Below are positions 1 through 6,173 of a DNA stretch of 8,378 bases, in pieces (within the stretch, counting starts at the first letter, position 1; every line of letters begins with the position of its first letter). A program made the position numbers and the translations under genes. The stretch spans positions 1 through 8,378 of the forward strand of contig JBJTIF010000110.1 in the NCBI GenBank assembly GCA_046094825.1, read 5' to 3'. Source of the DNA: JBJTIF01 sp046094825 (GTDB lineage: Bacteria; Actinomycetota; UBA4738; HRBIN12). The notes below the pieces were generated by a model. That model saw nothing but the letters and a program-made list of their open reading frames with translations. It did no database searches and had not been told where the DNA came from.

Positions 1-660
1 CGCGTGGCGGTCGCGCCCGACGATCTGGTTCGCGGCCTCGACGGGCCGCAGCCCGAGCGCCGCGCACACGTGCGCCTCGACCCGCGGATCGACCGCGGCG
101 TACGTCCCGACGGCGCCGGAGAGCTTGCCGACCGCGATGACCTCGCGCGCCCGCGCGAGGCGGTCGCGGTCCCGGTCGAGGGCGAACGTCCAGATCGCGA
201 CCTTGTGGCCGAAGGTCGTCGGTTCGGCGTGGACGCCGTGCGTCCGGCCGATCGTCGGCGTCGCGCGGTGCGCGAGCGCGAGGTCGCGCGCGACGCCGAC
301 GAGCGCGTCGAGGCGATCGAGGAGGAGGTCGGCCGCGTCGCGGAGCTGCGTCGCGAGCGCCGTGTCGAGGACGTCGGATGAGGTGAGCCCGTGGTGCACC
401 CACCGACCCGCGTCGCCGACGGAGGCCGCGACGACGTCGACGAACGCCGCGAGATCGTGGCGGGTCTCCGCCTCGCGGGCACGCACCGACGCGGGGTCGG
501 CCGCCGCCCGCGCACGGACCGCGCGCGCATCGTCCTGCGGGAGCTCGCCGATCGCGGCCCGCGCCTCGACGGCGAGGACCTCCACCTCGAGCCACCGGGC
601 GATGCGCGCCTCCTCCGACCACACCGCCGCCATCGCCGGCAGCGTGTAGCGGGGGATCAC
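1..660 (-). CDS. purB: Adenylosuccinate lyase, N-terminal 220 residues (3' end outside window)
   Basis: PurB of the fumarase/aspartase superfamily. It splits SAICAR to AICAR plus fumarate and adenylosuccinate to AMP plus fumarate, in the cytosol. The protein opens MIPRYTLPAM, the usual start of bacterial PurB. His68 lies in ETRHDLAAF, His89 in RWVHHGLTSSDVLDT, and His141 in the THGVHAEPTTFG signature. These positions equal the numbering I recall for the active-site histidines of Bacillus PurB. The visible part ends in QIVGRDRHA, before the catalytic Ser loop. The GTG start (660-658) overlaps the TGA of the purE-family gene as GTGA, which implies translational coupling. No frameshift is seen. 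The only uncertainty is the unseen C-terminal half. Confidence 0.96.
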   Translation of the reverse strand, partial: MIPRYTLPAMAAVWSEEARIARWLEVEVLAVEARAAIGELPQDDARAVRARAAADPASVRAREAETRHDLAAFVDVVAASVGDAGRWVHHGLTSSDVLDTALATQLRDAADLLLDRLDALVGVARDLALAHRATPTIGRTHGVHAEPTTFGHKVAIWTFALDRDRDRLARAREVIAVGKLSGAVGTYAAVDPRVEAHVCAALGLRPVEAANQIVGRDRHA

Positions 661-1127
661 AGCCGGAGTCCCTCCGCGAGGTCGTCCTTGAACCGCCACA
701 GGCTCGTCTGGAGATCGGGATCGGAGGTCGCGACGATCTGCGCCGCGAGGATCGCCGCGTTCGTCGCGGCATCGGGGCCGACGGTGGCGACGGGGACGCC
801 GGCCGGCATCTGCGCGGTGACGTAGAGCGCCTGCTCCCCCGGCATCTGGTCCGACGCGACCGGTACGCCGATGACCGGGAGGATCGTCCGAGCGGCGACG
901 GCCGCCGCGAGGTGGCCGGAGATGCCGGTCGGGCAGATGATGACCTTCACGCCGCGCTCGAACGCCGTCCGCGCGTACTCGTCGACGAGGTCGGGGTTCC
1001 GCGACGAGGACATCGTCTCGACCTCGTGCGGCACGCCGAGCTTCTCGAGGATCGCGGCGGCCTGGCGCATGAGCGACGCCTCGACCGGCGACGCGATGAG
1101 GACGCCGACGACCGGTCCCTTCGCCAT
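657..1127 (-). CDS. PurE-family protein (AIR carboxylase / N5-CAIR mutase fold) with altered active site
   Basis: This 156-residue protein has the length and fold signature of PurE. The C-terminal half is ordinary: VIGVPV near 87, then QMPAGVPVATVG and NAAILAAQIVA. PurE makes CAIR in purine synthesis as a cytosolic octamer, and the position between purA and purB supports a purine role. The substrate-binding motifs deviate. The loop normally reading GSxSDW is ASPVEA (12-17), keeping only the first Ser. The normal SAHRTPD is SSSRNPD (40-46), with Ser42 where E. coli PurE has catalytic His45. The GAGGAAHLPG stretch reads PTGISGHLAA, keeping His72. I checked these codons on the nucleotide sequence and they are in frame. 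It is either a divergent PurE using other residues or a PurE paralogue with another reaction. I therefore withhold the symbol purE. The ATG start is backed by GGAGG at 1132-1136. No purK is in the window. Confidence 0.85.
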   Translation of the reverse strand: MAKGPVVGVLIASPVEASLMRQAAAILEKLGVPHEVETMSSSRNPDLVDEYARTAFERGVKVIICPTGISGHLAAAVAARTILPVIGVPVASDQMPGEQALYVTAQMPAGVPVATVGPDAATNAAILAAQIVATSDPDLQTSLWRFKDDLAEGLRL

Positions 1128-1146
1128 GGGGCCTCCGTTCGCGCAC

Positions 1147-1194
1147 GCGGGCCGCCGTGCTCGGACCCGCTCCTCCCGCAGATGCTAGCGGAGG
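1147..1194 (-). other. Two tandem stem-loops in the purA to purE-family spacer
   Basis: The 70-nt spacer is the longest gap in this operon. Read on the minus strand, a stem starts just after the purA stop: arms at 1188-1194 and 1172-1179, one bulged G, 8-nt loop. A second stem follows, with arms at 1164-1170 and 1147-1153, seven pairs including one G-T, and a 10-nt loop. Neither is followed by a T-run, so they are poor intrinsic terminators. They could slow decay or processing between the two genes. At this GC content such stems also arise by chance. Confidence 0.25.
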
Positions 1195-1197
1195 GAC

Positions 1198-2472
1198 TCA
1201 GGCCGCGGGCAGCGTCTGCTGCCGGCCGGGACCGACCGAGACCGAGCCGACGGGGACGCCGCCGACCTCGGCGATCCGATCGAGGTACGCGCGCGCGGTC
1301 GGCGGGAGGTCGGCGAGCGACCGCGCGCCGGTGAGGTCGTCCTTCCAGCCCGGCAGCCACTCGTAGACCGGTCGCGCGCGGTGGAAGAGGGTCTGGTTCG
1401 GGGGGAGTTCCTCGAACCGCTCACCGTCCGCCTCGTACGCGACCGCGATCGGGATCTCCGAGAACCCCGACAGGACGTCGAGCTTCGTGACGAAGAGCTC
1501 GGTGAGGCCGTTCAGGCGCGCCGCGTAGCGCAGGACGACCGCGTCGAACCACCCGCACCGACGCTTGCGCCCGGTGACGGTCCCGAACTCGTGCCCGCGT
1601 TCGCCGAGGCGTTCGCCGTCCGGGCCGGTGTCCTCGGTCGGGAACGGGCCGGCGCCGACCCGCGTCACGTACGCCTTCGTGATGCCGATCACGCGTTCGA
1701 CCTCGCGCGGGCCGATGCCGGCGGAGGCGAGCGCCATCCCCGCGACGGGGTTCGACGACGTGACGAAGGGGTACGTCCCGTGATCGAGGTCGAGCATCGT
1801 CCCCTGTGCGCCCTCGAGGAGCACGTGGCGACCCGCGGCGAGACGCTCGTGGATCAGGAGCGCGGTGTCGGCGACGAGCGGCCGGAGCCGCTCAGCGAGG
1901 CGCAGGTAGTCCTCGGCGATGCGTTCGGCGACGAGCGGGAGCCGTCCGTACACGCGGGAGAGCACGAGGTTGCGTTCGCGCAGGACGAGGTCGAGCTTCG
2001 CGCGGAAGATCGACGCATCGAAGAGATCCTGGAGGCGGATCCCGATGCGCGCCGCCTTGTCCGCGTACGCGGGACCGATCCCGCGCTTCGTCGTCCCGAG
2101 CGCGTTGCGCCCGAGGAAGCGCTCGGTCACCTTCTCCATCTCGAGGTGGTACGGCATGATGAGGTGGCAGTTCGCGGAGACGACGAGCCGCGAGGTGTCG
2201 ACGCCGAGCGCCGCGAGGCCGTCGAGCTCGCGCAGGAGCACCGCGGGATCGACGACGACCCCGTCCGCGATCACGGACGTGAGATGCGGGTAGAGGATGC
2301 CCGAGGGGACGAGCTGGAGCTTCAGCTCGTGGCCCTGCGCGAGGATCGTGTGGCCCGCGTTGTTGCCGCCCTGGTAGCGGACGACGAGGTCGACGTGCTC
2401 CGCGAGGAGGTCGGTCGCCTTGCCCTTGCCCTCGTCGCCCCACTGCGTGCCGACGACGATCGAGACGGGCAC
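1198..2472 (-). CDS. purA: Adenylosuccinate synthetase
   Basis: PurA joins IMP and aspartate using GTP to make adenylosuccinate, the first step from IMP to AMP. PurB, encoded two genes downstream, finishes it. The 424 residues are full length for the family. Motifs in order: GTQWGDEGKGK (8-18) with the catalytic Asp13; GGNNAGHT (35-42) with His41; KRGIGPAYADKAARIG (129-144); EGAQGTMLDLDHGTYPFVTSSN (from 220); GTVTGRKRRCGWFD (297-310); KLDVLSGF (330-337); and the C-terminal VGSVSVGPGR (408-417). All expected catalytic features are intact. The start is GTG at 2472, followed by the canonical second-strand sequence VSIVVGTQWG. An AGGAG lies 5 nt upstream and overlaps the stop codon of the dodecin gene, so the two are probably translated in sequence. 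The next gene begins 70 nt downstream. Confidence 0.98.
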   Translation of the reverse strand: MPVSIVVGTQWGDEGKGKATDLLAEHVDLVVRYQGGNNAGHTILAQGHELKLQLVPSGILYPHLTSVIADGVVVDPAVLLRELDGLAALGVDTSRLVVSANCHLIMPYHLEMEKVTERFLGRNALGTTKRGIGPAYADKAARIGIRLQDLFDASIFRAKLDLVLRERNLVLSRVYGRLPLVAERIAEDYLRLAERLRPLVADTALLIHERLAAGRHVLLEGAQGTMLDLDHGTYPFVTSSNPVAGMALASAGIGPREVERVIGITKAYVTRVGAGPFPTEDTGPDGERLGERGHEFGTVTGRKRRCGWFDAVVLRYAARLNGLTELFVTKLDVLSGFSEIPIAVAYEADGERFEELPPNQTLFHRARPVYEWLPGWKDDLTGARSLADLPPTARAYLDRIAEVGGVPVGSVSVGPGRQQTLPAA

Positions 2473-2479
2473 GGTGCTC

Positions 2480-2683
2480 CTAGCGCTCGATCCGGAAGCT
2501 GATGCGGATCTGCGTGTGGTACTCCGCGATCGATCCGTCCTTCACGACCGCGCTCGTGCCGAGCACGTCCATGTGCTCGATCCCGCGGATCGTCTTCGAG
2601 GCCTCCGCGAGGGCCTGCTGCGCCGCGTGGTCCCAGCCCTTGTCGGACACACCGACGAGGTCGATCGTCTTGATGACCGCCAT
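2480..2683 (-). CDS. Dodecin-family flavin/cofactor-binding protein
   Basis: Dodecins are about 65-75-residue proteins that form hollow dodecamers storing or buffering flavins, and in some bacteria CoA. This 67-residue protein matches the family throughout: KTIDLVGVSDKGWDHA at the N-terminus, ASKTIRGI in the helix, and AEYHTQIRISFRIE as the last strands. In the haloarchaeal and Thermus proteins, as I recall them, Trp36/38 stacks on the isoalloxazine ring. Here His37 occupies that alignment position, and His56 replaces the flavin-contacting Gln55. A Trp is present earlier, at 17. Flavin binding is therefore plausible but not assured. The ATG start has GGAGG at 2688-2692. It lies 24 nt after the DUF2090 gene and 7 nt before purA, within the same transcription unit. 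Confidence 0.9.
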   Translation of the reverse strand: MAVIKTIDLVGVSDKGWDHAAQQALAEASKTIRGIEHMDVLGTSAVVKDGSIAEYHTQIRISFRIER

Positions 2684-2707
2684 CGTTCCTCCGTTCCCTC
2701 GGACTCC

Positions 2708-3613
2708 CTATGCCTGCTCGTAGACGTCGATGAACCGCCGGTAGTTCGCGCCGATCGCGTCCGCAGCGGCGGCGCGGTCCGCCGCGCCGTCCACGTACGC
2801 CTTCAGCGGGTCCCACCAGATCGAACGACCGATCGCGAACCCGAGGTAGCCGGGCACCCCCTTGCCGACGCGGAGCCAGTGGTCGACCGCCGCGTCGTCG
2901 GCCCCGCGCCCGAGCACGACGCACGCGACGCCGTCCCTGCCGCCCGAGCGCGCCTGCGCGGCAAGCATCTCGCAGTCCTCGCGGGTGTCGACGCCCTCGA
3001 TCTTCCAGACGTCGGCCTCGACGCCGAGCGCCTGGAGCTCGGCGATCGCCTCACGCATGAGGCGCGGACGGAGCTCCCGGTCGTAGCGACCCGGGTCCCC
3101 GCCGACCGCGGCGAGCTGCGCCGGCTCGGCGGGCACGAGGAGCTCGACGTGGTGCTTCCGGCCGTGCGCGTGGAGCCACTCGCCGAGCCGGCGCAGCCGC
3201 TCCCCCTGACGGCGGTTCATGTCGACGTCGCCCTCGGGGTTCCAGCGCACGAGGACCTTCGAGAAGGTCGGATCGAACGCCTCGATGTGCTCGCCGAACG
3301 CCTCGCCGTAGTCGAAGTCGAACTCGTCCTGGCCGGAACGCTCGACCGGCATCGAGAGCGTGATGCCCTCGGCGTGCGCCGCGCGCGCGATCGCGGCGCC
3401 GAACTGCTCGTCGACGAGGATCCCCGCGGCGGACGCGTCGACGCCCCCGGCGAGCGCGCGGCGCGCGCCCTCGAAGATCACCGCCTTCGCATCGGCGATC
3501 CGCGCGGACTCCTCGTCCGAGGGTGCACCCGCGATCCCGAAGAACTTCTTCACGAACGACCCGCGGTGGTCGAACGCGAGGATGTACAGGGGCCGGTCGT
3601 AGCCGAGCGCCAT
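2708..3613 (-). CDS. DUF2090 (IolC C-terminal-like) aldolase-fold protein
   Basis: This 301-residue protein matches the DUF2090 domain, best known as the C-terminal half of IolC fusion proteins (5-dehydro-2-deoxygluconokinase plus 5-dehydro-2-deoxyphosphogluconate aldolase, inositol breakdown). Motifs in order: LYILAFDHRGSF (9-20); GILVDEQFG (64-72); LSMPVERSG (86-94); FSKVLVRWNPEGD (117-129); HVELLVPAE (155-163); DVWKIEGVD (201-209); GFAIGRSIWWDP (258-269). Lys119 and Lys204 are candidates for a class I aldolase Schiff base, by analogy with LacD-type aldolases; this is inference. No kinase domain is attached and no iol gene is nearby, so the substrate is unknown. The ATG at 3613 is chosen because family homology begins there and GGAGG (3621-3625) lies 7 nt upstream. 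The frame stays open far upstream, but only antisense to other genes. It starts 2 nt after the MBL gene stop. Confidence 0.82.
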   Translation of the reverse strand: MALGYDRPLYILAFDHRGSFVKKFFGIAGAPSDEESARIADAKAVIFEGARRALAGGVDASAAGILVDEQFGAAIARAAHAEGITLSMPVERSGQDEFDFDYGEAFGEHIEAFDPTFSKVLVRWNPEGDVDMNRRQGERLRRLGEWLHAHGRKHHVELLVPAEPAQLAAVGGDPGRYDRELRPRLMREAIAELQALGVEADVWKIEGVDTREDCEMLAAQARSGGRDGVACVVLGRGADDAAVDHWLRVGKGVPGYLGFAIGRSIWWDPLKAYVDGAADRAAAADAIGANYRRFIDVYEQA

Positions 3614-3615
3614 CG

Positions 3616-4278
3616 TCACTCCTCCCACCCTTCCTCGTGGCTCAGGTCGCCGAACGGCAGCGACGGCTCGAGCACCTCGACGCGGACCGGTGCGGCCGCG
3701 GCGCGGAACCGGTCCGCGTCGGACGGCCGTCCGACGACGAACCCGAAGTGCATGGGCACCGCGACCTCCGGCGCGATCGCGCGCACGAGGTCGGCGGCCT
3801 CCGGGACGTCCATCGTGTACGTCCCGCCGATCGGCACGAACGCGGCGTCGGCCCGCACGGCGTCGAGTTCCGGCACCCGGTCCGTGTCGCCGGCGTGGTA
3901 CCAGCGGAGGTCCCCCGCGGTGAGCACGTAGCCGACCCACCCGTTGCGGCGCGGGTGCATCTCGAGGCGCTCGGGGTGGACGTTGTAGGCCGGGACGACC
4001 TCGACACCGACGCCCTCGAGGTCGAAGGCATCCCCCGGTGCGACGGCACGGACCGGACCCGGGAGCTCTGCCGCGACGTCGCGCGGGGCGACGACGACGG
4101 TGTCGGGCCCCCGGAGCGCCGCGATCTCGTCGGGGCGGAAGTGATCGAAGTGCGCGTGCGTCACGAAGATGAGGTCCGCGGGGCCGGCCGCGGCGTGCCA
4201 GGGGTCGACGTCGACGATCTGGTCGCCGTTCCGCCACCGGAACGCCGATTGCACGAACCACGTGAACGCGTCGAGCAT
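3616..4278 (-). CDS. MBL-fold metal-dependent hydrolase
   Basis: This 220-residue cytosolic protein has the metallo-beta-lactamase fold of the UlaG/UPF0173-like branch. The metal motif THAHFDH gives HxHxDH at 41-46. His108 and the WYHAGDTD segment (126-133, Asp131) supply further ligands, and VPMHFG (174-179, His177) gives the last histidine. The N-terminus is ITW-like (FTWFVQSAFRWR) but lacks the common GH pair. Family members hydrolyse phosphodiesters, lactones or other esters, and the substrate cannot be read here. The gene is first in the minus-strand run and ends 2 nt before the DUF2090 gene, whose ribosome site lies inside its last codons. That coupling suggests the two act on related metabolites. 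The ATG start has GAGG and GGAGG purine tracts 5-13 nt upstream. Confidence 0.88.
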   Translation of the reverse strand: MLDAFTWFVQSAFRWRNGDQIVDVDPWHAAAGPADLIFVTHAHFDHFRPDEIAALRGPDTVVVAPRDVAAELPGPVRAVAPGDAFDLEGVGVEVVPAYNVHPERLEMHPRRNGWVGYVLTAGDLRWYHAGDTDRVPELDAVRADAAFVPIGGTYTMDVPEAADLVRAIAPEVAVPMHFGFVVGRPSDADRFRAAAAPVRVEVLEPSLPFGDLSHEEGWEE

Positions 4279-4315
4279 GTCCGCCTCGTCCTCCCGGGCG
4301 TAGTCTGGCAGACCC
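4279..4315. promoter_or_regulatory. Divergent promoter region between MBL hydrolase and MFS genes
   Basis: Only 37 nt separate the two divergent starts, so both promoters must lie here or inside the genes. On the plus strand TAGTCT (4301-4306) fits a TANNNT -10 hexamer 9 nt before the GTG at 4316, and no Shine-Dalgarno sequence precedes that GTG. This is the arrangement of a leaderless transcript. A perfect inverted repeat, GTCTG-G-CAGAC (4303-4313), overlaps it and could be a small operator. No convincing -35 is visible on either strand. The evidence is pattern only. Confidence 0.3.
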
Positions 4316-5566
4316 GTGGCATCCGCCGTCGAACCCGCGCGCGCACCGGGCGGCGCCCGCGCCGCCTGGTCGCTCCTGCGTCGCGAACGGGACTTCCGAC
4401 GGCTCTACCTCGCCTCGGTCATCTCGCTCGGGGGCGACTGGTTCCTCATCGTCGCGCTCTTCGCCCTCATGCTGAACCTCACGGATTCGCCGCTCGCGAT
4501 CGGGGCGATCATCGCCGTCCAGGACCTCACGTACTTCGCCCTGTCTCCGATCGCCGGCGCGCTCGCCGATCGGCTCGATCGTCGCGTCCTCATGGTCGTC
4601 GCCGACCTCGGCCGCATGGTCCTCGTCCTCGGGTTCCTCCTCGTGCGCTCGCCGGAGACCGTCTGGATCGCCTACGTCCTCCTCGCGGGGGTCGCGACCC
4701 TCGCCGCGACCTTCGAGCCCGCGTCGGCGGCCGCGCTCCCGAACCTCGTCGAGCGCGAGGACCTCGGGATCGCGAACGCACTCTCGGGGTCGCTCTGGGG
4801 CACGATGCTCGCGATCGGGGCCGCGGTCGGCGGCGTCGTCACGGCGGCGTTCGGCCGCGACGTCGCGATCGTCGTCGACGCCGTCTCCTTCGCCGTCTCC
4901 GCCACCCTCATCGCCGGGGTCCGCCGGCCCCTCACCCTCGAACGCGCCGAGCACGCGTCGATCCGCGAGGCGACGCTCGAGACGGTGCGGTACGCGCGGC
5001 GCGACCATCGGGTGCTCGCCCTCATCATGGTGAAGTTCGGGTGGGGCCTCGGCGGCGGGGTCCTCGTGCTCATCCCGATCGTCGCCGCCCGCTTCGGAGC
5101 GGGCGAGGTCGCGATCGGTCTCCTCATGGCGGCGCGGGGCATCGGCGCGCTCGTCGGACCCTTCGCGGGGCGGGCCGCGGTCGGCGCCGGCGAACGCCGG
5201 CTCTTCGGCGTCATCGGGATCGCGCTCGCGGTGTTCGGGCTCGGCTACGGGCTGCTCGGCCTCGCACCGAGCATCGCGCTCGCGATGGCGTCGGTCGCCC
5301 TCGCCCACGTCGGCGGCGGGGCGCAGTGGACGCTCTCGTCGTACGGGCTCCAGAAGATCGTCCCCGACCGGATCCGCGGCCGGATCTTCGCGTTCGACGG
5401 GATGCTCGTGACGCTCACGTTCGGGCTCTCGAGCCTCGCCACGGGGTGGCTCGCGGAGCGCTACGGGGCGTCGACGACCGCGCTCGCGATGGGCGCGATC
5501 ACGCTCGCCTGGGCGGCGGGCTGGAGCTGGATGACCTCCGACGTCCGTCGACGCCCGCTCGTCTGA
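4316..5566 (+). CDS. MFS transporter, exporter type (MFS_3 / EntS-like)
   Basis: A 416-residue inner-membrane protein with about 11-12 hydrophobic segments beginning near residue 32 (LASVISLGGDWFLIVALFAL). The MFS motif A appears as GALADRLDRR (81-90) between the second and third segments. PNLVEREDLGIANAL (142-156), the following GGVV and VDAVSF, and QKIVPDRIRGRIFAFDG (346-362) are typical of the MFS_3 branch that includes the enterobactin exporter EntS and macrolide efflux pumps. The direction is thus probably drug or metabolite export driven by protons. The substrate cannot be inferred. GTG at 4316 is the only reasonable start before the first membrane segment, and no Shine-Dalgarno sequence is seen. 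It is divergent from the MBL gene and converges on lemA with a 4-nt gap. Confidence 0.9.
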   Translation: MASAVEPARAPGGARAAWSLLRRERDFRRLYLASVISLGGDWFLIVALFALMLNLTDSPLAIGAIIAVQDLTYFALSPIAGALADRLDRRVLMVVADLGRMVLVLGFLLVRSPETVWIAYVLLAGVATLAATFEPASAAALPNLVEREDLGIANALSGSLWGTMLAIGAAVGGVVTAAFGRDVAIVVDAVSFAVSATLIAGVRRPLTLERAEHASIREATLETVRYARRDHRVLALIMVKFGWGLGGGVLVLIPIVAARFGAGEVAIGLLMAARGIGALVGPFAGRAAVGAGERRLFGVIGIALAVFGLGYGLLGLAPSIALAMASVALAHVGGGAQWTLSSYGLQKIVPDRIRGRIFAFDGMLVTLTFGLSSLATGWLAERYGASTTALAMGAITLAWAAGWSWMTSDVRRRPLV

Positions 5567-5570
5567 CGGA

Positions 5571-6098
5571 TCAGGCGACGGGACCGACGCGGAAGTACTC
5601 GGCCTCGCCGATCCCCGACACGCGGGCGACGAGGCTCGAGGGGAAGGCTCGCACGCGGCGGTTGAGGTCCGCGACCCGCCCGTTGTAGACGCCGCGCCGA
5701 CCCGCGATCCGGTCCTCCGTCATCGCGAGTTCCTCCTCGAGGCGGCGGAACGCGGCGCCGTCGCGGACCTCGGGGACGCTGCCCGCGAGGTCGACGAGTC
5801 GGGCGAGGAGCGCCTCGAACGGCGCGAGGGCGGCGGCGAGGGCGGCCGGCGAGCCGGCCGCACGGAGCGCCGCCGCCCTCGCATCGAGCACGCGCTCGAG
5901 GAGGTCGACCTCGCGCCCCGCGTACGGGCGCACGAGGTCCACGATCGCGGGCACGGCGTCGAACCGGCGCCGGAGTTCGCCGTCGATCTCCGACCAGGTC
6001 GCCTGGACCTGCTGGAGCTGGAGCACGAACCGGTTGTAGGCGAGGACCCGCCAGACGAAGCCTCCGGCGAGCGCCACGAGCACCGCCCAGACCTCCAC
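5571..6098 (-). CDS. LemA family protein
   Basis: A 175-residue protein with one N-terminal hydrophobic segment (residues 3-19) followed by a long helical domain, probably held in the membrane with the helical part outside or in the periplasmic-type space. LemA signatures are YNRFV (21-25), WSEIDGELRRRFDAVPAIV (35-53), FRRLEEELAMTEDRIAGRRGVYN (117-139), and FPSSLVARVSGI (152-163). The cellular role of LemA proteins is poorly defined. They often sit beside TPM-domain or peptidase genes, and none is present here. The GTG start at 6098 is chosen over the longer open frame because homology begins there and GGAGG (6103-6107) lies 4 nt upstream. It converges on the MFS gene and is divergent from the SET gene. 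Confidence 0.88.
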   Translation of the reverse strand: MEVWAVLVALAGGFVWRVLAYNRFVLQLQQVQATWSEIDGELRRRFDAVPAIVDLVRPYAGREVDLLERVLDARAAALRAAGSPAALAAALAPFEALLARLVDLAGSVPEVRDGAAFRRLEEELAMTEDRIAGRRGVYNGRVADLNRRVRAFPSSLVARVSGIGEAEYFRVGPVA

Positions 6099-6173
6099 GG
6101 AACCTCCATGCACGATGGGACGACGCGTCCTGTATGGTGCGCGTCGGCCGCCGAAGCGTAGGAGAGGAGCCGG
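6099..6173. promoter_or_regulatory. Divergent intergenic region between lemA-like and SET-domain genes
   Basis: This 75-nt region must carry promoters for both directions unless they lie inside the genes. On the plus strand TATGGT (6133-6138) is the best -10-like hexamer for the SET gene, with no good -35 at the right spacing. A perfect 8-bp palindrome, GACGCGTC (6122-6129), sits just upstream. It is embedded in a looser inverted repeat (6118-6122 with 6126-6130) and could be an operator. The strong purine tract at 6161-6169 is the SET gene ribosome site. Confidence 0.3.
6103..6107 (-). promoter_or_regulatory. Ribosome binding site that fixes the lemA-like start
   Basis: GGAGG on the minus strand lies 4 nt before the GTG at 6098. 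The reading frame stays open for about 600 nt further upstream. This site, together with the position of the membrane segment, decides the start. Confidence 0.75.

Noticed and set aside
1182..1187. TAGCAT on the minus strand as a -10 box for a purE-purB promoter
   Set aside because: No -35-like hexamer at suitable spacing is visible and the hexamer lies in the loop of a stem, so chance is likely.
1381..2502. A long plus-strand open frame of 373 codons across purA
   Set aside because: It is antisense to an unambiguous purA, its translation is Arg/Asp/Glu/Val-rich low-complexity sequence typical of GC-driven shadow frames, and no family motif is visible.
3614..5308. A long N-terminal extension of the DUF2090 frame, open for a further 565 codons
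   Set aside because: It runs through the MBL gene in another frame and antisense to the MFS gene, is extremely Arg/Asp/Glu-rich, and the family homology and ribosome site both place the start at 3613.
3523..5688. A 721-codon plus-strand frame spanning the MBL and MFS genes
   Set aside because: It overlaps two real genes in other frames and its protein is Arg-rich low-complexity sequence without domains.
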